From assembly GCA_036675035.1 (NCBI GenBank), contig JAKFFO010000043.1, positions 1-64,000 on the forward strand: DNA of 64,000 nucleotides, in the 5' to 3' direction. Within the stretch, counting starts at the first letter, position 1, and the number at the start of each line of letters is the position of its first letter. The stretch comes from MESE01 sp036675035 (GTDB lineage: Bacteria; Pseudomonadota; Gammaproteobacteria; Burkholderiales; Burkholderiaceae_D). Shown piece after piece: positions 52,264 to 60,079 of this stretch. The notes below the pieces were generated by a model. That model was not told the origin of the DNA. It searched no databases and saw nothing but the letters and a program-made list of their open reading frames with translations. The translations under genes were made by a program, and so were the position numbers.

Positions 52264-53673
52264 TCACAGCCAATACTCGAGGCTGCGTGCGGCCCATTCC
52301 TTGATGCGTTCCGAGAATGGGCGATCGCGCCATGCTTCCCCGGTAATCTCGATCGAGTTCTTGATATCTTCAGCGAAGGCCGCCTCCATGCTGCGTCCGA
52401 ATTCGTCGCCCAACACGACGACATTGACTTCATAGTTATGCAGAAAGCTACGAACGTCGATATTGGCCGAACCGACGGTTGACCATACGCCGTCGATCAC
52501 TGCCGTTTTTGCATGCAAGACCGAATCCTGGAACTGGTAAATCCTGACACCCGCATCGAGCAGTTCATCGTATGACGATCGGCCGGCATACATGACCAGA
52601 CCGGCGTCGGACACACTGGGCAGCACAAGCTTTACACTGACACCCCGGTGCGCGGCTTGAATCAGCGACTCCAGGAATTGCGCGTCCGGCGCGAAATAGG
52701 CGGCGGTCAGGTGTATCGTTTTTCTGGCCTCCTGTATCGCAAGAATATAAGCCTTGTAAATCTCGAATCCGCTGTCCGGCTTGCTGGCAATGACGCGTAC
52801 GACCTTGTTCCCCGCGTCGGTCAACGGCGGAAAGAAATTCCGGTCCTGCAAATCGCGCGTATTCTGGCTGGCCCAGGCATCGAGGAACAGCCATTGCAAT
52901 GCTGCGACGGCCGGGCCTTCGATCTGCACATGCGTATCACGCCATCCGGGCTCTGTGACGGTTTTTTTCCGCGACCGGAACAGCGAACTGTTCGAATAAT
53001 CGTCGGCGATATTGATCCCGCCGGTAAATCCGATTCGCCCGTCGACCACCATGATTTTGCGATGATCGCGATTGTTAAGCCGCCATGGGCCGAATGTTTT
53101 CAAGGGATTGACCGGATTGAACTCGGTGAGGCTGATTCCGGCGGCCCGCATCTTGTCGAAGAATTCTGCCGGAGTTCCGAGCGTTCCGATGCTGTCGTAA
53201 ATGATATTGACCTGGACGCCGGCACGCTGTTTGGCAATTAACAGATCGGCGAACTGGATACCCAGTTCGTCCTGATCGAATATATACGTTTCAAGATTGA
53301 TGTGATCTTTTGCAGCGGAAACGGCGGCCATCATCGCGGCCATTGTTTTCGGTCCATCGAAAAGCAGCGTTACCTTGTTCCCCGCAATCAAGGGGCTGCT
53401 GGTAGCTGCTTCCTCCAGCGCGGCCAACGTCTTGATATCCGTTCGCGAGTTCTTGAGCCGATCCCACAGACGCGAGCGGGCTTTTTTTTCTTGCAATCGA
53501 CCTTGCCCGTTCTTGATCGTTGGAACATTATCGGAAAGCTCAAGCGATGCGCGAAGGTCACGGACGTCTGGCAACGATGCGCAAGCGGACAGCGCGAGGC
53601 ATGCCACGACTGCCTGAAGCAGCAGCGTCGCGCGCACAACCGGAAAGGCCGGATATCTCATGCAGGCAGTCAT
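52264..53673 (-). CDS. Phospholipase D-family lipoprotein (cardiolipin-synthase-like)
   Basis: This 469-residue protein has two HxKxxxxD motifs, HRKIMVVD and HAKTAVID, the paired catalytic sites of the phospholipase-D superfamily, plus GLVMYAG-like spacing between halves. The N-terminus has a signal peptide with the lipobox LSAC (Cys about residue 31), so it is probably an outer-membrane-anchored or periplasmic lipoprotein, unlike integral-membrane cardiolipin synthases (ClsA). It may transfer or hydrolyse phosphatidyl groups. The second Met (residue 5) is an alternative start. It is convergent with serA. Confidence 0.9.
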   Translation of the reverse strand: MTACMRYPAFPVVRATLLLQAVVACLALSACASLPDVRDLRASLELSDNVPTIKNGQGRLQEKKARSRLWDRLKNSRTDIKTLAALEEAATSSPLIAGNKVTLLFDGPKTMAAMMAAVSAAKDHINLETYIFDQDELGIQFADLLIAKQRAGVQVNIIYDSIGTLGTPAEFFDKMRAAGISLTEFNPVNPLKTFGPWRLNNRDHRKIMVVDGRIGFTGGINIADDYSNSSLFRSRKKTVTEPGWRDTHVQIEGPAVAALQWLFLDAWASQNTRDLQDRNFFPPLTDAGNKVVRVIASKPDSGFEIYKAYILAIQEARKTIHLTAAYFAPDAQFLESLIQAAHRGVSVKLVLPSVSDAGLVMYAGRSSYDELLDAGVRIYQFQDSVLHAKTAVIDGVWSTVGSANIDVRSFLHNYEVNVVVLGDEFGRSMEAAFAEDIKNSIEITGEAWRDRPFSERIKEWAARSLEYWL

Positions 53674-53934
53674 TTAACCGGGAAACATGGCACAGGTTTC
53701 CGCTCGCGTGATAACGAACGATAAGCGTTTAAGTACCTGCCCAGGATGAATTGTGAGCAAGTACTTTAGTTATATGGATTCTGTTGCCGGCCTGATTGAT
53801 TTGGTTTAAGGCACGTGGGCAGGCAGTCTGTCGACGATCAAGTCTTCAGTAGAAACGCAGTCGGCCGGCATATTGGCAAGGCCAGCGCGAGCCGAACATT
53901 TTGCCGTGACAGTGTTGCGGCGATTTTGGTTACG
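53674..53934. other. Intergenic region between the PLD and SpoVR-type genes
   Basis: About 260 bp upstream of the PLD gene and downstream of the SpoVR gene. Open frames on the plus strand here overlap SpoVR in antisense and show no similarity. No clear promoter or terminator is visible. Confidence 0.4.
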
Positions 53935-55320
53935 TCATGGTTTCCTGCTCGTAATCACGCGCGCATTGCCACTATGCCCCGCCGTCTGAAGGCTGACAGG
54001 GCGGCGCCAGACGCGAGCGATATATTCGAGCACACGTTCGGCCCGATTGATATCCAGACCGCGGCCATCGCTCTCATGATCGTGACGCAATTCGAGACTT
54101 CCATCCAGATGCAGCTCGGTGGCCGCTATGCGCGGCGCGCCATAATTGAATTTCGGCGCGAGAATCGCCTCCCGGATTGCGTGAATGTCGCGGTTCGCGA
54201 TCTTGATGGCACCGTCTTCATGCGATTCATAGACAAACAGTTCGAGTTTTTCCGCGAGCTCGACGGTGAGGTAATTCCGGACGAAACCGAAGTCGTCTTC
54301 TTCCTTCATGATGGCGCGTGCCGCTTCGATTCCTTTTTTCTCGATGATGTCTTCCCAGATCGAAAATCCGAGGTGATAGGGGTTGACCGCCAGGGCAAGC
54401 TGATTGTCGGCTGCGTAGGGCCGCACTACATCGGAGTGCGCCTTGATCGCCGACAGATAAAGATCGTGCGGCAGGAAATCGGCTTCACGCAACAACCTCG
54501 CATGCCAGTATGAAGCCCAGCCTTCATTCATGATCTGGCATGCGAACACCGGGTAGAAGTAAAACGATTCTTCGCGTACCGCAAGGAATATATCGCGTTC
54601 CCATCCTTCAAGATCGGGCGCGTAGTGGGCGATGAACCAGAGCAGATCGTATTCCGGTTGCGGCGGAATAGGGGCTCGCAGCGGCAGCCGTTGCGGCTCG
54701 TGATTTGCAGTCTCGCCGGGCAGATGCTGAAACCGCTTATGGAAGGGATCGGGCTCCGGTCCTTCTTCACGCGGCGCCTGTTGTGCCGGATAAAGTGGCC
54801 GGTGCAACTCCTGATTGACATCGATATGCGGCTCCAGGGCCAGCGCGGCGTCAAGCACCGATTCGACCCGTTCCTGCCCGTATTCCTCGAGAGCGGAGTC
54901 GATCTGATGCGCCCGGGCCGCGGCCTGTTCGAGAATGTGGCCGCCGGCCATATCCATGAAGCGGGCAAACAGATGATTGTTCTTCGCGAAATCGGCGTGG
55001 CCCAGTACATGTGCAACCACCAGCGTGTTTTCCGGCACCGTGTTGTCGTTGACAAGATACGCATGACAAGGATCGCCCGGGAACATCACTTCGAAAATGC
55101 GCGAATGGCCCATGCCCTGCCGGATCAGCTGATGGATATAGCGGATGCCGAACGACCAGTGCGGCATCCGCACCGGCAAGCCGTAGACGGCTATTTCCAT
55201 CATGAAGTTGTTCGGCACCAGCTCGAAGTCGACCGGATAATAATCCAGGCCAAGATCCAGCGCGAGCTGTTCGATGCGGGATGAATATTCCTGCAGTGTC
55301 GTATTCGGAACGGCTGACAT
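53935..55320 (-). CDS. SpoVR-family protein (YcgB-like)
   Basis: This 461-residue cytoplasmic protein is of the SpoVR/YcgB family. Key segments are MEIAVYGLPVRMPHWSFGIRY-like (HWSFGIRYIH), ENTLVVAHVLGHADFAKNN, CQIMNEGWASYWHARLL and VNPYHLGFSIWEDI. In Bacillus SpoVR is needed for the spore cortex, but in non-sporulating proteobacteria it is stress- and stationary-phase-linked. ATG 55320 shares a base with the stop of yeaH (TGATG), coupling translation. It is the last gene of the prkA-yeaH-spoVR operon. Confidence 0.92.
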   Translation of the reverse strand: MSAVPNTTLQEYSSRIEQLALDLGLDYYPVDFELVPNNFMMEIAVYGLPVRMPHWSFGIRYIHQLIRQGMGHSRIFEVMFPGDPCHAYLVNDNTVPENTLVVAHVLGHADFAKNNHLFARFMDMAGGHILEQAAARAHQIDSALEEYGQERVESVLDAALALEPHIDVNQELHRPLYPAQQAPREEGPEPDPFHKRFQHLPGETANHEPQRLPLRAPIPPQPEYDLLWFIAHYAPDLEGWERDIFLAVREESFYFYPVFACQIMNEGWASYWHARLLREADFLPHDLYLSAIKAHSDVVRPYAADNQLALAVNPYHLGFSIWEDIIEKKGIEAARAIMKEEDDFGFVRNYLTVELAEKLELFVYESHEDGAIKIANRDIHAIREAILAPKFNYGAPRIAATELHLDGSLELRHDHESDGRGLDINRAERVLEYIARVWRRPVSLQTAGHSGNARVITSRKP

Positions 55321-56480
55321 CAGGCCACCTCGCTTTGTTCTGCCTGCTGGACGAAAAACTTGCGTATCGCTTTCCATACGTCTTCCGGGCGCGCCAGCAC
55401 GCTGGTACCGATCGCCGCACCGTCCTGTTCCAGCTGTGCGCAGATCATTTTCATTTCGGTTTCAGTGGTGCGCAGCGAACCCGGCACCGTCTCGACATAA
55501 CCGACATAGTTCAATAGTCCTGCCAGCTCCGCCAGTCCGTCGGTGGCTGCGGCCCGGTCTTCGGTAAAATTCTCGCCATCAGATGCATAAAACAGATAGC
55601 TGTTGTATTGCGACGGATCATATTGCGTATGGATCAGGTCGAGTGCCAGATTGAATGCGGTCGAGGCGCCGGTGCCGCCGGTGCCGGTCACCTGAAAAAA
55701 TTCGTTTTCGGTAAATTCCCATGCTTCGGTGGTGTGTGCAATGAACCGCGTCTCGACCTTGGTATATCTGCGGCGTATGCCTTGCAGAGCGAAGAAGAAA
55801 AAAGTCTTCGCAAGCTTTCGTTCGGCTTCGGTCATGCTGGCCGAGACGTCCAGCGCGAAGATCACCACCGCATTGGTGGCGGGCTTGCGGCGTTGGACCA
55901 ACTGGCGAAAGCGCAAATCCTCGTTGGTGAACGGGACCGGATCTTTCTGGACCGCACGACGCTTTACCGCTTCCTTGACCGTGCGCCGACGATCGAGGCG
56001 GGCTCGGGCGCCATGCTTGTCCCATCCCTGCCGCACGAACTCCTCGTCTTCGACAACGGTATTGCGCTTGGGCCGAAGGTCGGGCAACTTCAGTTCTTCC
56101 CAGAGCCAATCCATGATGTCGTCAACCTTCAATTCAAGCAAAAGCTGGACTTCTCCTTCACCGCGATCGCCTTGCCCGTCCTCGTCGCCGCGCTGTGCCG
56201 GGCGCAGCACATCGCCGGGCTGGCCCTGACCCTGTCCTGCATCGGATTGCGACTCGATGTTATCCGACAGCCTGAAGCGCGCATGTTCCAGCATCCTGAC
56301 CGGTACGTGAACCGTGCGGTCCTGCGAGCCGGTGATCAGGTCCGATCCGGCAATCAGGTCCGGCAGGTTTTGCTGAACGCTTTCGCGCACTTTTTCATTA
56401 TGGCGCAGCCAATCGCGCGCGCCTCGTGAAAACAAGTCGTACCAGGGTGCTTCGGCGGACATCGTCATGCGACTTACCAT
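55320..56480 (-). CDS. DUF444/YeaH-YhbH-family protein with von Willebrand A-like domain
   Basis: The protein has 386 residues. The C-terminal part (about 200-370) is a von Willebrand factor A-like fold with the metal-site motif DVSASMTEAE and a later TGGTGAST and YASDGENFTED. The N-terminal part includes a Gly/Asp-rich low-complexity linker (about 80-110). Members are always linked to PrkA-type kinase and SpoVR genes. The exact biochemical role is unknown; it may serve as a substrate or scaffold of PrkA. It lies 128 bp downstream of prkA. Confidence 0.9.
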   Translation of the reverse strand: MVSRMTMSAEAPWYDLFSRGARDWLRHNEKVRESVQQNLPDLIAGSDLITGSQDRTVHVPVRMLEHARFRLSDNIESQSDAGQGQGQPGDVLRPAQRGDEDGQGDRGEGEVQLLLELKVDDIMDWLWEELKLPDLRPKRNTVVEDEEFVRQGWDKHGARARLDRRRTVKEAVKRRAVQKDPVPFTNEDLRFRQLVQRRKPATNAVVIFALDVSASMTEAERKLAKTFFFFALQGIRRRYTKVETRFIAHTTEAWEFTENEFFQVTGTGGTGASTAFNLALDLIHTQYDPSQYNSYLFYASDGENFTEDRAAATDGLAELAGLLNYVGYVETVPGSLRTTETEMKMICAQLEQDGAAIGTSVLARPEDVWKAIRKFFVQQAEQSEVA

Positions 56481-56608
56481 ATGCTTACCTATTCTCCAGA
56501 TACCGAATGTCCGGGCCTGACCCAGTCGGTGCTATCCGGCCATATCGGAATGCGACCGGCCCAATCTGTTTGATCCGGTTTTGTGCCCATCGGTTTCGGA
56601 ACGGCATA

Positions 56609-58558
56609 TTATTCCTGTGCCAGCAAGGTCGTGACATAGTTGAGCGCCTCGCGCGCGCTATGGTGGTCATAGCCATACTCATCGACCAGGCGTTTTTCAA
56701 CCACGGAAATTTTCTGCCTCGCTTCCTCGTCCGGACGCGCGCTGGAACTTACCAGCCGTAATACCTCGCGGCGCTGTTCAAACAAGTACTGCTGAACGCC
56801 ATCATGCAGTTGCGCATGACTGTCCAGCGTGAATTTTTCACCGCGCTTGTAGGCCCCCATCGCCTTGCGGACCACTTCCTGCCGGAATGATTGCTTGCCC
56901 GAATCGGAAATATGAATCTTTTCTTCGACTGAGCGCAGGAAGCGTTCGTCGGGCCGCCGTTCCTCGTTGGTAATCGGGTCATTGATCTGGCGGTTGTCGA
57001 GAGTCGCTTCCACCTCATCGAGATACTTGTCGAGCAAGTCCTGCGCTTCCTGTTCGAACGACACGAACAGCGCCTTGTGCACATCTTCCTTGACCCAGCG
57101 GTTGTAGAAATATTTCCGCGTCAGCACCAGATAGTCTACCCATTTGCGCTTTTTCTTCGGGTCGATGCGGGCATCGTTTTCAATCCCATCCTTCAATGCG
57201 AGCAAGACGTCCATCGTGGTCAGGCTGCGTTTGTCGGATTGGATGATGGCATTCGACAACGCGTTGACAACGAAGCGCGGAGATACACCGGCCAGGCCCT
57301 CGTCCGGCATCTTGTGTCTCACCATCTCCGCTTCGGAGCGGTTGACGCCCTCGACATCTTCGCCGGCATGGAGGCGGATTCGTTTAATCAACTCCTGCTC
57401 TTTCTCTTCGCCTTCATGCAGCCGGGTCAGTGTTGCGAATACTGCCGCAGCGTGCAGCAGGTGCGGATCGAGGTGCACTTCGCGGAAGGCGGTCGCCGCC
57501 GATGAAATCAGTTTTTTGTAAATCCGGGCTTCATCTTTGTAATTGAGCGTATAGGGAACCTGGATGATTACCATCCGGTCAAGCAAGGCTTCGTTCTCGC
57601 TCTCCTGCAGGAATTTCCTGAACTCGGCGAGATTGGTATGCGCCAGTATGGTTTCGTCCAGGTAGATCAATGGAAAACGCGATACCTTCACATTCTTTTC
57701 CTGCGTCAAGGTCAGCAGCAGATAAAGGAATTCGCGTTTTACCTTCAGGATCTCGATCATTTCCAGCATGCCGCGGCTGGCTGCGTATACTGCGCCGGAC
57801 CAGGACCAGGCGCGCGGATCGCCTTCGTCGCCGAATTCGGCGACCTTGGACAAATCGACCGAGCCGACCAGATCGGCAAGGTCGGCGGTGGTCGGATCGT
57901 GCGGCGCATAAGTGCCGATGCCCACCCGCCCGGCTTCGGAGATGAAAACCCGCTCGACCGGCATGCGCAGGAAATCGCCGCTGAACTGCTCTTCCAGCCG
58001 GACCCGGCAGTGCGGACAGACCTCTCCCTTGATTTCAACTCCGTATGTTTCACGGAACGTGGAACGCAGGGTATGCGGGATCAGGTGCAGCGGCGACTCG
58101 TGCACCGGGCATCCCTGTATTCCATACAAGGCGCCGGCTTCGGTATAACTGTATTCTTCCAGGCCGCGTTTCAACAGGATGACCAACGTTGATTTGCCGC
58201 CGGAGGGCGGCCCGAGCAGCAGCAATAGCCGGCGCCCGACTTCGGATCCGGCCGCAGCTGCCTTGAAATAATCGACCACTCGTTCGATTGCCTCGTCGAC
58301 GCCGAACAGCTCTTCATCGAACAATTTGCTGCGCAGGCTGCCATTCTCGTCTTCGGAGCGGGTCCAGCGGATCATGTCCCACATGTATTGATGGGAACTG
58401 CGGGCCGCACCCTGAGGATCTGCGGGAACCACTTTTTCCAGAAACTCGGACAGCGTGCCCGACCAGTAAACCGCCCGATGTTCCTTCGTGAAATCGACGA
58501 GGCTTTTCAAGAAGTTTTCCTGCGGACCCGAATCGACTGGTTTCTCCGTGTTCATCAT
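56609..58558 (-). CDS. prkA: PrkA-type serine protein kinase (YeaG family)
   Basis: This 649-residue P-loop AAA-like kinase (family PrkA) has Walker A GPPSGGKSTL (about residue 105) and a helical C-terminal PrkA domain (about 380-640). In enteric bacteria the YeaG/YeaH pair responds to nitrogen starvation and stationary phase; its targets are poorly known. The start M6 (ATG 58558) is chosen because GGGGAG lies six bases upstream; an in-frame ATG at 58573 is possible. It leads the operon to yeaH and spoVR. Confidence 0.93.
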   Translation of the reverse strand: MMNTEKPVDSGPQENFLKSLVDFTKEHRAVYWSGTLSEFLEKVVPADPQGAARSSHQYMWDMIRWTRSEDENGSLRSKLFDEELFGVDEAIERVVDYFKAAAAGSEVGRRLLLLLGPPSGGKSTLVILLKRGLEEYSYTEAGALYGIQGCPVHESPLHLIPHTLRSTFRETYGVEIKGEVCPHCRVRLEEQFSGDFLRMPVERVFISEAGRVGIGTYAPHDPTTADLADLVGSVDLSKVAEFGDEGDPRAWSWSGAVYAASRGMLEMIEILKVKREFLYLLLTLTQEKNVKVSRFPLIYLDETILAHTNLAEFRKFLQESENEALLDRMVIIQVPYTLNYKDEARIYKKLISSAATAFREVHLDPHLLHAAAVFATLTRLHEGEEKEQELIKRIRLHAGEDVEGVNRSEAEMVRHKMPDEGLAGVSPRFVVNALSNAIIQSDKRSLTTMDVLLALKDGIENDARIDPKKKRKWVDYLVLTRKYFYNRWVKEDVHKALFVSFEQEAQDLLDKYLDEVEATLDNRQINDPITNEERRPDERFLRSVEEKIHISDSGKQSFRQEVVRKAMGAYKRGEKFTLDSHAQLHDGVQQYLFEQRREVLRLVSSSARPDEEARQKISVVEKRLVDEYGYDHHSAREALNYVTTLLAQE

Positions 58559-58653
58559 TGCATTTCTCCCCATGAGGTTGGCGGGACTAAATTAGTGGAC
58601 ACCTAAAAACACTATACGTTTCCTGATTTATACAGTCCTCGCGACAAATCAAA

Positions 58654-58678
58654 CTTGCGGCATCTTGTATGCCGCAAG
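58654..58678. repeat. Perfect inverted repeat upstream of prkA
   Basis: The arms CTTGCGGCAT (58654-58663) and ATGCCGCAAG (58669-58678) form a 10-bp hairpin with a 5-base loop, about 100 bp before prkA on the minus strand. Followed on the minus strand by TTTGATTTG, it could be a weak terminator of something upstream or a leader hairpin of the operon. Confidence 0.45.
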
Positions 58679-59179
58679 CCGCGTCGAATCAGGCACACAA
58701 CTTCGACATACAAAGCGCACACCCTGAATCTGACGGCATTGCAAGCGTATTCAAGACAATCGTTACAGCTTCTTGCGAAAATCGGTCCGGCCGGCACTGA
58801 CCTGTCAGCATGTTTCGAAGGCACTATCAAGCCGACCGCCATTCTCTATCTCGCCGTTGCACTCAACCTGCGGAGGACGACAGGGCACAGCGGTTACATC
58901 GGACATCACCCACGCCCGCACAAGAGCTCTGTGCTGCAAGTCGGGCTCCACGCGGTAGGGAGAGAGATCCGCTTGTTGCTTCGTCGACGTCCGATCAACC
59001 GACATACAGCTCCGGAAACATTTAGCAAGATATGTGCAAGACAAGCTCGACGCTGGTTTCGGGCGCTGTTTGCCGGAAGGGCTATTGCTCATGCGGTCAT
59101 TTGCCTGACGCTTGCGCCGATTGTGTTTTCTATCGACAATGCCGATCATGCGATCAATGATTCAATCAGGAGGCACGCA
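58679..59179. other. Long intergenic region between prkA and the DUF924 gene
   Basis: About 500 bp between divergent genes. An uninterrupted frame continues upstream of DUF924 to 58655, but it has no similarity, no start signal and a composition unlike the neighbours, so I do not call it. The promoters of prkA and the DUF924 gene should lie here; I could not place them firmly. Confidence 0.4.
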
Positions 59180-59779
59180 ATGGAAGACCACCGTATCATT
59201 CATGAATTCTGGTTTGGAGATGACCCGAACGATGCGGTGGTTGCGCAGCAGAAGGCAGCGCTTTGGTGGTCCGGGAAACGGGAATACGACCAGGACATCG
59301 AGCATCGTTTCGGTTCCTGGATAGGAGCCGCCGCCTGCGGCAAGCTGAACGACTGGGCCGCATCAGCGCGTTCGCGACTGGCATTGATACTGTTGACCGA
59401 TCAGTTTCCGCGCAGTATTTACCGCGGCTCGCCGAAAGCGTTCGAATTCGACCCGCTTGCGCAGGCCTGGTGCCTGGACGGCGTGCGACAAGGGATGGAT
59501 AAGGAATTGCGTCCGATTGAACGGATATTTTTTTATCTTCCGCTTGAGCACGCAGAGTCGACGCAATACCAGGAGCAGTCGGTGGAGCTTTATACGCGCT
59601 TGTTCCAGGAAGTTCCGGAGCATCAAATGGATTTATTCAGGGGATACCTGACGTTTGCGTTGCGCCATCGACATATCATTGCTCGCTTCGGACGTTTTCC
59701 GCACAGGAATGCGGTGCTTGGCAGAACATCGACCTCGGAAGAAGCGCAGTTCCTGACCGAGCCGGGCTCATCTTTCTGA
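59180..59779 (+). CDS. DUF924-family protein
   Basis: This 199-residue all-helical cytoplasmic protein has the family blocks HEFWFGDDPNDAVV, LALILLTDQFPRSIYRGSPKAFEFD and FFYLPLEHAES, then a histidine-containing block near the end (RHRHIIARFGRFPHRNAVLGR). DUF924 proteins resemble tetratricopeptide folds and have no established biochemical function. ATG 59180 is preceded by CAGGAGG at ideal spacing. It is monocistronic. Confidence 0.93.
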   Translation: MEDHRIIHEFWFGDDPNDAVVAQQKAALWWSGKREYDQDIEHRFGSWIGAAACGKLNDWAASARSRLALILLTDQFPRSIYRGSPKAFEFDPLAQAWCLDGVRQGMDKELRPIERIFFYLPLEHAESTQYQEQSVELYTRLFQEVPEHQMDLFRGYLTFALRHRHIIARFGRFPHRNAVLGRTSTSEEAQFLTEPGSSF

Positions 59780-60079
59780 ATGGTTGTACGCAATCCTTTC
59801 AGCAGCAAGATGATGAAAGCCAGAGCGGCCGCATCGAGACCGGCGTTCATATGGAACGCCATGGACCTGCAGGTCGACATGCATCGTCAGCGCACCCGCA
59901 CGATCCTCGGCATCAGCGATCCTTCCCCAAACCGCCTGCGCTAATCCTATCGTATTTACATACTGCCTCAGAAGGTTGGGGTCACGGCCGCATTCTTCGC
60001 CGATGCGAGCTCCGCCGCTGCTCTTGTACCTTCGAACGATCAACCGCCCGGGCTGTCTTAATGACATGTAATTTCTTTG
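59780..60079. other. Intergenic region without recognised features
   Basis: These 300 bp lie between DUF924 and the PAS-GGDEF-EAL gene. Small frames overlap on both strands with no support. The promoter for the signalling gene should lie here but is not obvious. Confidence 0.4.

Noticed and set aside
53815..54513. 232-codon plus-strand frame opposite the SpoVR gene
   Set aside because: It is antisense to a well-supported gene and encodes no recognisable domain; typical of shadow frames in GC-rich DNA.
58655..59179. An in-frame N-terminal extension of about 175 codons before the DUF924 gene
   Set aside because: It has no similarity to any family I know, no start signal and unusual composition. 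DUF924 proteins normally begin at MEDHRIIHEFWFG, which has its own ribosome-binding site.
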